Source: Microtetraspora sp. NBRC 16547 (GTDB lineage Bacteria; Actinomycetota; Actinomycetes; Streptosporangiales; Streptosporangiaceae). From it: a DNA stretch of 64,000 bases. This document shows, one piece after another, positions 54,735-64,000 of the stretch. Numbering within the stretch: position 1 is the stretch's first letter; each line of letters opens with the position of its first letter. The stretch lies in the NCBI RefSeq assembly GCF_030268965.1, contig NZ_BSSE01000017.1:62001-126000 (forward strand). The letters run 5' to 3'. The notes below the pieces were generated by a model. The model searched no databases. It was not told where the DNA came from and saw only the letters and a program-made list of their open reading frames with translations. Position numbers and translations under genes: made by a program.

Positions 54735-55694
54735 TGACCACTCGGCTACTGGAGATCGAGAACCTGACCGTGCGGCTCGCGGCCGGCAAGGCCGCGCGCC
54801 CCATCCTCGACGGGGTGTCGCTGCACGTCGAGCGCGGCGAGGCCGTCGGACTGGTCGGCGAGTCCGGATCCGGCAAGTCCGTCACGTGCCGAGCGGCGCT
54901 GGGGCTGCTTCCGGAAGGGGCAGCCGCCACCGGAGCCCTGCGGCTGGACGGAGACGACGTCCTGACGATGTCCCCGGCCCGGCTCCGCGACCTGCGCCGC
55001 CGCGACGTCTCCATGATCTTCCAGGACCCTCGGGCCTCCATCAACCCGATGCGCAGGATCGGCGACTTCGTCACCGAAGGGATGCGCGCCGGCGGCATGC
55101 AGCAGAAGGACGCTCTCAAACGGGCCGAGGAGCTGCTGGAATCCGTCGGCATCCGTGAGCCGCGCGCGGCTCTGCGCCGGTACCCGCATGAGTTCTCCGG
55201 CGGCATGCTGCAGCGCGTGATGATCGCCGGCGCGCTCGCCGGAGAGCCCCGGCTGCTGCTGGCCGACGAGCCCACCACGGCGCTGGACGTCACCACGCAG
55301 GCCGAGGTCATCTCGATCCTCACCAGGCTGCAGGCCGAGCGCGACATGGGGATGCTCTTCGTCACCCACGACCTGGAGCTGGCCGCGGCGATCTGCGACC
55401 GCATCTACGTGATGTACGCGGGACGGATCGTGGAGGCGCAGTCCGCCGACGGACTCTTCAACCGGCCCCGCCATCCGTACACCGCGGGACTGCTGGCCGC
55501 GACCCCGCGGCTGGACTCGGACCAGGCACCGCACGGCGTCCCCGGGCGTCCGGTGTCACTCGCCGAGGCTCCGAGCGGATGCGCCTTCGCGGCCCGCTGC
55601 GCGCACGCCCAGCCGAGCTGCACGGAGCAGGAACCCGTCCAGCGGGAGATCGACGGTGCTCAGGTGGCCTGCCTGCGCGTGGAGGAGCTGATCC

Positions 55695-55702
<8 letters not shown>
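54734..55702 (+). CDS. DppD-type ABC ATPase
   Basis: A 322-residue ATPase with Walker A GESGSGKS, signature FSGGMLQR, Walker [13 protein letters not shown] and the C-terminal oligo_HPY region, including the cysteine-containing GCAFAARCAHAQPSC that binds an iron-sulfur cluster in some relatives. GTG 54731 is an alternative start; both overlap the DppC stop. Confidence 0.94.
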
Positions 55703-56578
<876 letters not shown>

Positions 56579-56582
<4 letters not shown>

Positions 56583-57994
56583 CCGACCTCGCCTACCTTT
56601 CCGCGACCGAGGCCCTGCGGCTGTTCCGGTCGCGAGACCTGTCTCCCGTCGAGCTGATGAACGCCGTCATCGAGCGGGCCGAGGCCGTCGAGCCTCAGGT
56701 CAACGCGATCAGCGAGCGCATGTTCGACGAGGCGCTCCTCCAGGCGAAACAGGCCGAGGAGGCCTACCGCGATGGCACCGCGCGGACGCTTGAGGGCATT
56801 CCGGTCGCCACGAAGGACGAGCAGCCGATCGCCGGGCGGATCGCCTCCGACGGCTCGCTCGCCTACGCCGACCATGTGGCCGAGGTGACCCACCCGGTCA
56901 TCGAGCGGGTCGTGGCCGCCGGCGGCATCGTGCACGCCCGCTCCACCACCCCCGAGTTCTGCTGCGCGGGCTTCACGCACTCGAAGCTGTGGGGGATCAC
57001 CCGCAACCCGTGGAACCTGGACTACTCGCCCGGCGGCTCCTCGGGCGGCTCGGGCGCGGTGCTCGCCTCCGGCACCGCCACCCTCGCGACCGGCTCCGAC
57101 ATCGGCGGCTCGATCCGGCTGCCCGCCGCCAACACCGGCACGGTCGGCTACAAGCCGCCCTACGGCCGGGTGCCCGCGATGCCGCCGTTCAACCTGGACC
57201 ACTACTGCCACGACGGGCCGATGGCCCGCACGGTCGCCGACTGCGCGCTGCTGCAGAACGTCATCGCCGGCCCGCACCCCCACGACGTGGTCTCGCTCCG
57301 CCCCACCGTACGGGTCCCCGAGCAGCTCGGCGACGTGACCGGCCTGCGCATCGCGTACGCGCCGAACCTGGGCGACTGGCCGATCGAGCCGGAGATCGCG
57401 GCCAACACCAAGGCCGTGGCCGACGCGCTGCGTGAGGCAGGGGCGATCGTCGAGGAGGTCGAGGTCGGGCTGAGCCGCGCCGACGTCTTCAAGGCCGCCT
57501 TCATCCACTTCGGCGCCATCTTCGGTCCCATGGTCACCCGGGTCGCGGATGAGCACGGCGACAAGCTCAACCCCTACGCCCTCGCGTTCGCCGAGACGGC
57601 CGCGAAGGCGATGAACGAGCCCGGCGCCTTCCTGGCCGGGCTGGAGCTGGAGGCGGCGATCTACGCTCCGATCGGCGAGCTGCTCGACCGGTACGACGCG
57701 TTGATCTGCCCCACCACGGGGGCGCCCGGCCTGCTCGCGGGTGAGGAGTACGTCGACACCAAGTTCTCCGTGAACGGCGTCGAGCTCGACCACTACCTCG
57801 AGTACGCGATGACGCCGGTGTTCAACATCGCCAGCCGCTGCCCGGTGCTGAACGTCCCGTCCGGGCGCGCGTCCAACGGCATGCCGACCGGGGTGCAGAT
57901 CGTCGGCCGCACCTACGACGACGCGACCGTCTTCAACGTCGGCGCCGCCGTCGAGCGGGTCCGCCCGTGGGCCTTCCGCCCCGAGTCGCTCTGA
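56579..57994 (+). CDS. Amidase-signature family hydrolase
   Basis: A 471-residue amidase. The Ser-cisSer-Lys triad is visible: Lys in VATKDEQP, cis-Ser in GGSSGGSGAVL, and the nucleophile Ser in GSDIGGSIRLPA. The enzyme would hydrolyse a carboxamide in the cytoplasm. GTG 56579 overlaps the DppF stop and is preceded by AAGGAG. Its position at the end of a peptide-type importer operon suggests it acts on the imported substrate. GatA is unlikely because GatB/C partners are absent. Confidence 0.93.
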
Positions 57995-58025
57995 TCCCTC
58001 TGATCTCATCTCGAGGAGAATTCGC

Positions 58026-59663
58026 ATGACCACCCATGCCGACCTCGTCTTCCGAGGCGGTCCGGTGCACACGCTCGCCTTCGGCGGCCCCGGCGGCCCT
58101 GTCGCCACCGCGGTCGCCGTCCGCGACGGCCGCATCGTCACAGTCGGGGACGACGCCGACGTACAGTCGCTGATCGGCCCGGACACCGAGGTCGTCGACC
58201 TGGCCGGTCGCGCCCTGCTGCCCGGCTTCCAGGACGCCCATGTGCATCCGGTCCTCGCCGGGCTCACCATGATCCAGTGCGACCTGCACGACGCGAACGA
58301 CGCCGACGAGGCCGTCGCGGCCGTCCGCGCCTACGTGGAGGCGAATCCCGACGCCGAATGGATCAGCGGAGGCGGCTGGTCCATGGAATGGTTCCCCGGG
58401 GGCACGCCGAGCCGTCACCTGCTGGACGCGGTGGTCCCCGACCGCCCTGTCCACCTGGTCAATCGGGACGGTCACGGAGCCTGGGTCAACACCAGGGCTC
58501 TGGAGCTGTGCGGCATCGACGCGGCTACCCCGGACCCGGTCGACGGCCGCATCGAGCGGGAGGCCGACGGCACCCCGCAGGGAACACTGCACGAAGGCGC
58601 GTCGGGCCTGGTCGGCCGGAACGTCCCCGAGCCGACCGCGGACATGGTGCTGCGCGGTCTGCAGGCCGGCCAGCAGCGGCTGCATTCGGTCGGCGTGACG
58701 GCGTGGCAGGACGCGATGGTCAACACCGAGGTCGAGCAGGCCTACCGGACCGCGGCCGAGTCCGGGCTGCTCACCGGCCGCGTGGTCGGCGCGCTCTGGT
58801 GGGACCGCGAAAGGGGCGAGGAGCAGGTCCCCGAGCTGCTCGCGCGCAGAGGCGGCGTGGGCACGTTCCGCACCACCAGCGTCAAGATCATGCAGGACGG
58901 CGTGGCGGAGAACTTCACCGCCGCGATGACCTCCTCCTACCTGGACGGCTGCGGCTGCGGGACCGGCAACCAGGGGCTCAGCTTCGTCGATCCGGAGAAG
59001 CTGCGCGCGTACGTCACCCGCTTGGACGCCGAGGGCTTCCAGGTTCACGTGCACGCCGTCGGTGACCGGGCGGCCCGCGAAGCCCTCGACGCGTTCGCCG
59101 CCGCGCGGGCCGCCAACGGCACCAACGACAATCGCCACCACATCGCCCACCTCCAGGTGGTGCATCCGGACGATGTGCCGCGGTTCGCCGCCCTCGGCAT
59201 CGCCGCCAACATGCAGCCGCTGTGGGCGGCGCACGAGCCGCAGATGGACGAACTGACCATCCCGTTCCTCGGTCCGGAACGCGCCGGCTGGCAGTACCCG
59301 TTCGGGGACCTGGCCCGCACCGGCGCTCCGCTCGCGGCGGGCAGCGACTGGCCGGTCAGCAGTCCCAACCCGTTCCTGGGCATCCATGTCGCGGTCAACC
59401 GGGTGATCCCGGACGAGAGCCAGGAGGTGTTCCTGCCGGAACAGTGCCTGGACCTGACGGCCGCGCTGGCCGCCTACACGATCGGCACAGCGCGGGTGAA
59501 CCACCTGGACACCGAGACCGGCACGATCGAGGAGGGCAAGTTCGCTGACCTGGTGGTCACCGACCGCGACCCCTATTCGATCCCCGTCGGTGAACTCGCC
59601 GAGACGTCGGTGCTGGCCACCTACGTCGAAGGCCGTCGGGTCCACACCGATCCGGCCTTCTGA
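58026..59663 (+). CDS. YtcJ-like amidohydrolase (amidohydrolase family 3)
   Basis: A 545-residue metal-dependent hydrolase with DAHVHPVLAG near residue 72, VHAVGDRAAREALDAF, HIAHLQVVHPDD, and AAGSDWPVSSPNPF holding the catalytic Asp. This is the YtcJ branch, which hydrolyses N-substituted formamides and similar amides. AGGAGAA precedes ATG 58026. It ends the importer operon and may act before or after the amidase in the same degradation path. Confidence 0.93.
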   Translation: MTTHADLVFRGGPVHTLAFGGPGGPVATAVAVRDGRIVTVGDDADVQSLIGPDTEVVDLAGRALLPGFQDAHVHPVLAGLTMIQCDLHDANDADEAVAAVRAYVEANPDAEWISGGGWSMEWFPGGTPSRHLLDAVVPDRPVHLVNRDGHGAWVNTRALELCGIDAATPDPVDGRIEREADGTPQGTLHEGASGLVGRNVPEPTADMVLRGLQAGQQRLHSVGVTAWQDAMVNTEVEQAYRTAAESGLLTGRVVGALWWDRERGEEQVPELLARRGGVGTFRTTSVKIMQDGVAENFTAAMTSSYLDGCGCGTGNQGLSFVDPEKLRAYVTRLDAEGFQVHVHAVGDRAAREALDAFAAARAANGTNDNRHHIAHLQVVHPDDVPRFAALGIAANMQPLWAAHEPQMDELTIPFLGPERAGWQYPFGDLARTGAPLAAGSDWPVSSPNPFLGIHVAVNRVIPDESQEVFLPEQCLDLTAALAAYTIGTARVNHLDTETGTIEEGKFADLVVTDRDPYSIPVGELAETSVLATYVEGRRVHTDPAF

Positions 59664-59670
59664 CGCCGTC

Positions 59671-59700
59671 GTGGTGCGGTGCGTTGTCGCACCGCACCAC
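59671..59700 (+). terminator. Hairpin after the dpp-amidase operon
   Basis: A perfect 13-bp stem (GTGGTGCGGTGCG and its complement) with the loop TTGT lies seven bases after the stop codon. Confidence 0.75.
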
Positions 59701-59772
59701 AGATCCGTTCACGGGCCTGATTGCCGGCCGAGGACGGAGCGACCTCCGCCGGCCGGAACCCGTCGTGACGTC

Positions 59773-61896
59773 TCAGCCGCGGATGTGATCAGCCGGTCTG
59801 CCCGCGAGAACGGCGCGGGCGGGAATCAGCGTCGCGGCGAGAGCCAGGCCCAGCGTCGCGGCCACCATCGCGGCGAGGGCCACGGGCCGCACGTGCGGGA
59901 TCGCCGATCCGGTCAGCCCGTAGCTGATCGCCATCAGCGTCGGCACGGCGATCGCCGTACCGGCAGCCAGTGCGATGCCGCCGACGAGCAGCGCCTCCCA
60001 GCGGATCACGCCGAGCACCTGCCGCCGGGTGCCGCCGACCAGACGCAGCAGCGCGAACTCCCGCACCCGTCCGGTCGTCGCCATGACCAGCGTGTTGATC
60101 ACCGAGACGGCGATGAACACGATGATCAGGCCGAGCGCGAGGAGGTTGACCCAGTTGTTCAGCTCCAGCTCCGCGTCCCGCACGTCGGACGCGTCGTCGC
60201 GGTCCAGCACCGTCAGTCCGGGGCTCAGCTCGGCGAGGCCGTTCCTGATCGATCCGTCCCCTACGACGAGGAGCCGGTCGGCCATACCGGAGGCCGTGTG
60301 GGCGCGCACCAGGTCGTACGGCAGGGCGACGTCGCCGAAGCCGAGGCCCCGGCCGTAGACGGCCACCACCGTCGGCGTGATCGGGGTGCCGTCGCCGAGG
60401 CGCAGCCGTACCTTGTCGCCGACCGACACGCCGAAGGAGTCGGCGGCGAGCGTGCTCAGCGCCACCGTGCCCCCAGTGCTACTCCCAGCGCTACCCCCGG
60501 CGCCTCCTGTGTCCCCCGTGTCGCCGCGCAGCCGGTCCAGCGAGCCGGCCTGGACGTCCAGGTCGAGCCCGTGGGCGGGGACGGTCAGCCCGATCGCGCC
60601 GTACGGGCGCAGCGTGCGCTCGCCCAGCTCCTCGAGGTCGCCGACCACCCGGGTGTCGATCACCTCGGTCACCCCGGCGACCCCGGGGAGGGCCCGCGCG
60701 GAACGGGAGACGTCCGAGGGCACCCCCGGCCCCGCGGACCGCACCACGTAGTCGGCCCGCAGGCCGTCGGCGGCCTGCCGCGCGGTCGCGTGGCCGATGG
60801 TCGACTGGGTGAAGACGGTCGTTCCGGCGAACGCGAGCATCAGGATGAGGGGGCTGACCACGGCGGCCAGCCGCTGGGCTCCGGTACGGGTGTTCGCGAC
60901 GGCGAGGTAGCCGCCCACCCGGGACGACCGGCCGAGCGCGCCTCCGACCAGCGTGACGGCGAGCCGGACGAGCCACGGTCCCAGCAGCGCGGCGGCCACC
61001 GCGAGGAAGAGCACGATGCCGCCCGCGCTCATCGCGGCCGTCTCGCCCGCCACGAACATCGAAACGACGCAGAGGCCCGCCCCCAGGGCCAGGAAGACCA
61101 GCCCGGTGATCACGCGGCCGCGGCCCAGCGCCCGGCGCTCGGTCACCGCCTCGCCCAGCGCCTCGGTCGGCCGGATCCGGGTGGCCCGGCGTACGGCTCC
61201 TCGCGCCGACAGCCAGGCCGTGGCCGTCCCCGCCGCCACGGCGACCAGCATCGGCACCGGCCCGACGACGGGCGGGAACAGATCCGGAAGCATCCCCTTG
61301 GAGACGAGCTCGCCGAACATCCACCGGCCCACGGCGACGCCCGGCAGCACGCCGGCGGCGCTCGCCACCGCGCCGATCAGCAGGGCCTCCTTTCCGGTCA
61401 GCCGCGCCTTCTCGGCCAGGGCGGCGTCGAGGACGATCTCACCGGGCGAGGCGGGCACGTGTCCGGCGCGCAGCGTGTACGGCGTGAGCCGCGCGGACTC
61501 CCACGCGTGGCCGGAGGTGGGGCCTTGAACCATACGGCCGTCGGAGCCCAGCAATCCGACCGGGAAGGTCAGCTCGGTCACGACATCCCGTACTCCGGGC
61601 ACCCTCCGGATCTCGCCGGCCAGCGAGGCGGGGATGGACGCGGGCTCCTCGAGCGGCACGCTCTCGGTCACCTCGATCGGCTCGTCGCCCTTCTTGACGA
61701 TCGAGGTCTGCTGCGGGCCGGCCAGCACGACGGGGACCGCGCCGTACCGCTCCGGCCGTACCTGCGCGCGCAGGCCGGTCTCCATGAGCACCCCGCACGC
61801 GGTGACCAGGACGGCGGCGAACAGGAGGGCGAGAAAGGAACCGGCGAGCGACGACATCCGGCCGCGCATCGTCGCGAAGGCGAGGCTCAGCATCAC
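59773..61896 (-). CDS. FtsX-type ABC permease with an apparent internal in-frame deletion
   Basis: A 707-residue two-lobed permease of the kind found in antibiotic-efflux and lipoprotein-type exporters. The second lobe looks complete: an LATTLIPARAVLAGRP-like end, VMATTGRVREFALLRLVGGT, and four helices. In the first lobe the extracytoplasmic domain begins normally, but DAALAEKARL runs straight into GKEALLIGAVASAAGVLPG, which normally follows the second helix. Roughly 100 or more residues seem missing, although the frame is kept. Function is doubtful, especially as its ATPase is truncated. Confidence 0.75.
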   Translation of the reverse strand: MMLSLAFATMRGRMSSLAGSFLALLFAAVLVTACGVLMETGLRAQVRPERYGAVPVVLAGPQQTSIVKKGDEPIEVTESVPLEEPASIPASLAGEIRRVPGVRDVVTELTFPVGLLGSDGRMVQGPTSGHAWESARLTPYTLRAGHVPASPGEIVLDAALAEKARLTGKEALLIGAVASAAGVLPGVAVGRWMFGELVSKGMLPDLFPPVVGPVPMLVAVAAGTATAWLSARGAVRRATRIRPTEALGEAVTERRALGRGRVITGLVFLALGAGLCVVSMFVAGETAAMSAGGIVLFLAVAAALLGPWLVRLAVTLVGGALGRSSRVGGYLAVANTRTGAQRLAAVVSPLILMLAFAGTTVFTQSTIGHATARQAADGLRADYVVRSAGPGVPSDVSRSARALPGVAGVTEVIDTRVVGDLEELGERTLRPYGAIGLTVPAHGLDLDVQAGSLDRLRGDTGDTGGAGGSAGSSTGGTVALSTLAADSFGVSVGDKVRLRLGDGTPITPTVVAVYGRGLGFGDVALPYDLVRAHTASGMADRLLVVGDGSIRNGLAELSPGLTVLDRDDASDVRDAELELNNWVNLLALGLIIVFIAVSVINTLVMATTGRVREFALLRLVGGTRRQVLGVIRWEALLVGGIALAAGTAIAVPTLMAISYGLTGSAIPHVRPVALAAMVAATLGLALAATLIPARAVLAGRPADHIRG

Positions 61897-62330
61897 ACGG
61901 CCGCCATCGACCGGCCGAGCGCGGACATGCGCCGTGCGATGGACTCGGCCGATGCCGAGCGCACCTGGTCCACGACGACGCCCTCGGCCAAGAACAGCAC
62001 CTCGTCGGCGTAGGCCGCCGCCACCGGATCGTGGGTCACCATCACCACGGTCTGGCCCGTCGCGTCCACCACCTGGCGCAGCAGGCCCAGCACCTCGGCG
62101 GCCGTCGTGGTGTCCAGTGCGCCGGTCGGCTCGTCGGCGAAGACCACCTCGGGCCTGGTCACCAGCGCGCGGGCGATCGCCACCCGCTGCTGCTGGCCGC
62201 CGGAGAGCTGGGACGGCCGGTGGGTCATGCGTCGCTCGAGCCCGACCCGCCTGACGACCTCCTCCAGCCAGGCCCGGTCCGTCCGCTCGTCCGCCAACCG
62301 GAGCGGCAGCGTGATGTTGTCACCGCGTTC
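61893..62330 (-). pseudogene. ABC ATPase lacking its N-terminal half
   Basis: The remaining frame has the signature LSGGQQQR, Walker B VVFADEPTGALD and the switch His in VTHDPVAAA. It begins only at about RGDNITLPLRLADERTD, near 62330. The Walker A and Q-loop half is absent, and the sequence upstream shows no ATPase homology in any frame. It overlaps the permease start by ATGA. It would have been the partner of the deleted permease, so the pair is decaying together. Confidence 0.85.
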
Positions 62331-62457
62331 ATCCGAATGGCAGGCGATGCCACTTGAATCCCCCGTTTATCCCAATTGCCGATTGCCTTGCCAACCGTAT
62401 TGACCAGCGGGTTTCCGCGGGAGAAGGCGTCCCACCATGTCGGCGGTAGGGCCAGCC

Positions 62458-63354
62458 CTACCTTTCGGCAGGCTCGCCGATGGTCGGCACGTCCGGCCGG
62501 ATCGCCAGGATCTCCGCAGAGTCGGTGAGGCCGAGCTTCCTGCGTACTCGTTCGTAGAACGTGGTCAGACCGAGCCGGACGACATGCGCGGCGGCGGGCC
62601 GGGGACGGATGCCGATGCACTCTCCCGGCTCGACATAACCCGCGACGTTCCCGTCGACCTCGACGGCGAGCCTTCCGCTCGCGGGCAGGATGGCCAGCTC
62701 GACGGTGTCTCGCAGGGACAGCACCACCCCGCGGTTGTTCGCGGAATGCGGGGCCGCGGGGGTCACGAGCAGGGCCTCCACTTCGGGGTTCACGATCGGC
62801 CCCCCGGCGGAGAAGCTGTACGCGGTGGACCCGGTCGTGGTGGCGACGATGACGGCGTCGCCCGCGTAGCCGATGAACGGCCGGCCGTCGACGCGCACCA
62901 TCACAACGGCGCTCTTGTGCCCGGGGACGCGGACCACGGCGACATCGTTGAAGGCGGTGACGACGCGGGAGCCCAGAACGGCGTCTATGGCCAGCCGGGG
63001 CTCGATGGTGAATTGCTGGGCGTCGATGGCCGAGAGCGCACTGTGCAGATCGGGCACGTCGACCTCGGCCAGGAAGCCGAGCTTGCCCACGTTCACGCCG
63101 AGGACCGGGGCACACTGCCGGTCGGCCAGCCGCATGGCCCTGAGCATGGTGCCGTCTCCGCCGAGGCTGACGACGAGCTCGGACCGAGGGCCGAGCTCCT
63201 CTGCCTTCACCGGGATCACCCCGCGGTCGAGTCGCCAGACCTCGTCCTGGATGCCGAGGACCAGCGCGTTCCTCCGGGCGGCCCAATCCAGGACCGCGGT
63301 GACCGCTTCCGCGCAGTCACGTCGAGGGTGCAGAACCAGGCCGACAGAGCGCAT
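62458..63354 (-). CDS. nadK: NAD kinase
   Basis: A 298-residue ATP/polyphosphate-dependent NAD kinase. The ATP-binding motif SLGGDGTMLRAM lies near residue 68. TTTGSTAYSFSAGGPIV is the glycine-rich NAD site. The usual NE/ND loop is AFNDVAVVR. ATG 63354 follows GGAGG by nine bases; the longer open frame upstream has no homology. It is isolated from a DNA-repair operon, where nadK often sits, and its distinct sequence suggests a secondary copy. Confidence 0.9.
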   Translation of the reverse strand: MRSVGLVLHPRRDCAEAVTAVLDWAARRNALVLGIQDEVWRLDRGVIPVKAEELGPRSELVVSLGGDGTMLRAMRLADRQCAPVLGVNVGKLGFLAEVDVPDLHSALSAIDAQQFTIEPRLAIDAVLGSRVVTAFNDVAVVRVPGHKSAVVMVRVDGRPFIGYAGDAVIVATTTGSTAYSFSAGGPIVNPEVEALLVTPAAPHSANNRGVVLSLRDTVELAILPASGRLAVEVDGNVAGYVEPGECIGIRPRPAAAHVVRLGLTTFYERVRRKLGLTDSAEILAIRPDVPTIGEPAER

Positions 63355-63565
63355 CACACCGAGCCTCCGAAGTGAAGCCAAGGACTTGGGCACCGCTCCG
63401 CGTCGCGAGAGAGCGATCAGCTCGTCCGCTGGCCCACGGCGGCTGGGCTCTCGCCACCCCTGCCGCTTCGGAGTCTCGCGCAGACAGGAATCCCATTTGT
63501 CCCCGTATGGCCATTTTAATGGCGCACAGGCCACGGGCGCGGCGTGGGACGGCGCCAGGGCTGAC

Positions 63566-63913
63566 TCAAGCGGCGTCCGGCGACTTCTCGCTGACAGGCA
63601 AGCGCACCGTCCGATCGCCGAAGTCGACGACCAGATCCAAGCGGGCCCCGAGCGCCTCTACATAGCGGGCGATGACCTCAAGGGATGTGACCTCGCCATG
63701 CTCGATCTGTGAGACACGGGCAACGCTCACGCCCATGGCGGTCGCGACGTCCTTTTGTCCGAGCCCAAGTTGCTTGCGTGCCTCGGCAAGCTGATGGCCT
63801 CGCGCCTCGGCGAGGAGCTTCCTGGCTCCCTCCTCGATGATGGAAGGGGAGACACCGGCATCATGCAGTTCCCGCTCCAGGTCGGCCCAGTCCCCCGGCG
63901 TCCTCTTCGGCAT
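63566..63913 (-). CDS. HigA-type XRE antitoxin
   Basis: A 115-residue helix-turn-helix protein. Residues about 45-95 form the Cro/C1 HTH (LGLGQKDVATAMGVSVARVS, QIEHGEVTSLEVIARYVEAL) and a C-terminal beta tail follows (LDLVVDFGDRTVRL). It follows a RelE/HigB-like toxin gene by two bases, the inverted order typical of higBA. It should neutralise the toxin and repress the operon. Confidence 0.88.
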   Translation of the reverse strand: MPKRTPGDWADLERELHDAGVSPSIIEEGARKLLAEARGHQLAEARKQLGLGQKDVATAMGVSVARVSQIEHGEVTSLEVIARYVEALGARLDLVVDFGDRTVRLPVSEKSPDAA

Positions 63914-63915
63914 GT

Positions 63916-64000
63916 TCACTCCTCGTCGTCGCTGGTGTAGTCGATGTAGAGCTGTATGGCCAGGGGGATGTTCTGCTTGTACCACCGTTCCCAGTTGCCC
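63916..64000 (-). CDS. HigB/RelE-type toxin, only the C-terminal end in the window
   Basis: The last 27 codons read GNWERWYKQNIPLAIQLYID and then an acidic end before TGA. The WERWYKQNIPLA segment is the usual C-terminus of HigB/RelE-like toxins paired with XRE antitoxins, probably an mRNA interferase. The start lies beyond the right edge. Confidence 0.7.
   Translation of the reverse strand, partial: GNWERWYKQNIPLAIQLYIDYTSDDEE

Overview
The window is high-GC DNA with strong third-position G/C bias, GTG/TTG starts, and many ATGA, GTGA or TGATG stop/start overlaps. This is typical of a filamentous actinomycete, perhaps a Streptosporangiales-type genome; the order is a low-confidence inference. 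No plasmid, phage structural genes or CRISPR array were seen.

Layout: (1) About 1-8.5 kb, minus strand: a tightly coupled four-gene biosynthetic operon. In order of transcription it encodes a dehydrogenase-like/PLP-fold II-like fusion, a ketosynthase protein without acyltransferase and with a catalytic His-to-Asn change, a type II thioesterase fused to a LanB-like domain, and an NRPS adenylation protein running off the left edge. A promoter with an overlapping palindrome and a degenerate 3' half of a tRNA lie upstream. (2) 9.9-17.5 kb: a secreted X-prolyl peptidase, a very large secreted kelch/anchor protein and a divergent winged-helix regulator. (3) 17.7-27.7 kb: a carbohydrate locus with a Gfo/Idh/MocA oxidoreductase, a GH114 polygalactosaminidase, a CUT1 sugar ABC importer, a PfkB kinase, two GH4 enzymes and a DeoR regulator. 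(4) 27.8-33 kb: a broken DHFR-like gene, an M-box Mg2+ riboswitch driving mgtC, a maleylpyruvate-isomerase-like protein, a GH5 endoglycosidase, a small membrane protein and an Lnt remnant. (5) 33.1-39 kb: an amino-acid ABC importer, a class V aminotransferase, an IclR regulator and an amidohydrolase in one operon. (6) 39.4-47 kb: an eleven-gene minus-strand operon with a LuxR-type regulator, two paralogous ten-cysteine precursor peptides, a TlpA-like thioredoxin, an ABC exporter, an S26 signal peptidase, a MauE/DoxX protein, a lipoprotein, an HlyD-like adaptor and a MacB-type ABC pair. (7) 47.6-49.4 kb: an IS200/IS605 element with TnpA and TnpB. (8) 49.6-59.7 kb: a DUF6247-like gene, a LacI repressor with two operator-like palindromes, and a dipeptide/oligopeptide ABC operon ending in an amidase and a YtcJ-type amidohydrolase. 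(9) 59.8-64 kb: a decaying ABC transporter pair, NAD kinase, and a HigBA-like toxin-antitoxin pair cut by the right edge.

The two most unusual systems are the ten-cysteine peptide operon and the thioesterase-LanB/AT-less KS operon. The first looks like a complete biosynthesis, folding, cleavage, export and self-protection unit for a five-disulfide peptide. The second mixes RiPP-type, PKS-type and NRPS-type parts in a combination I do not recognise.
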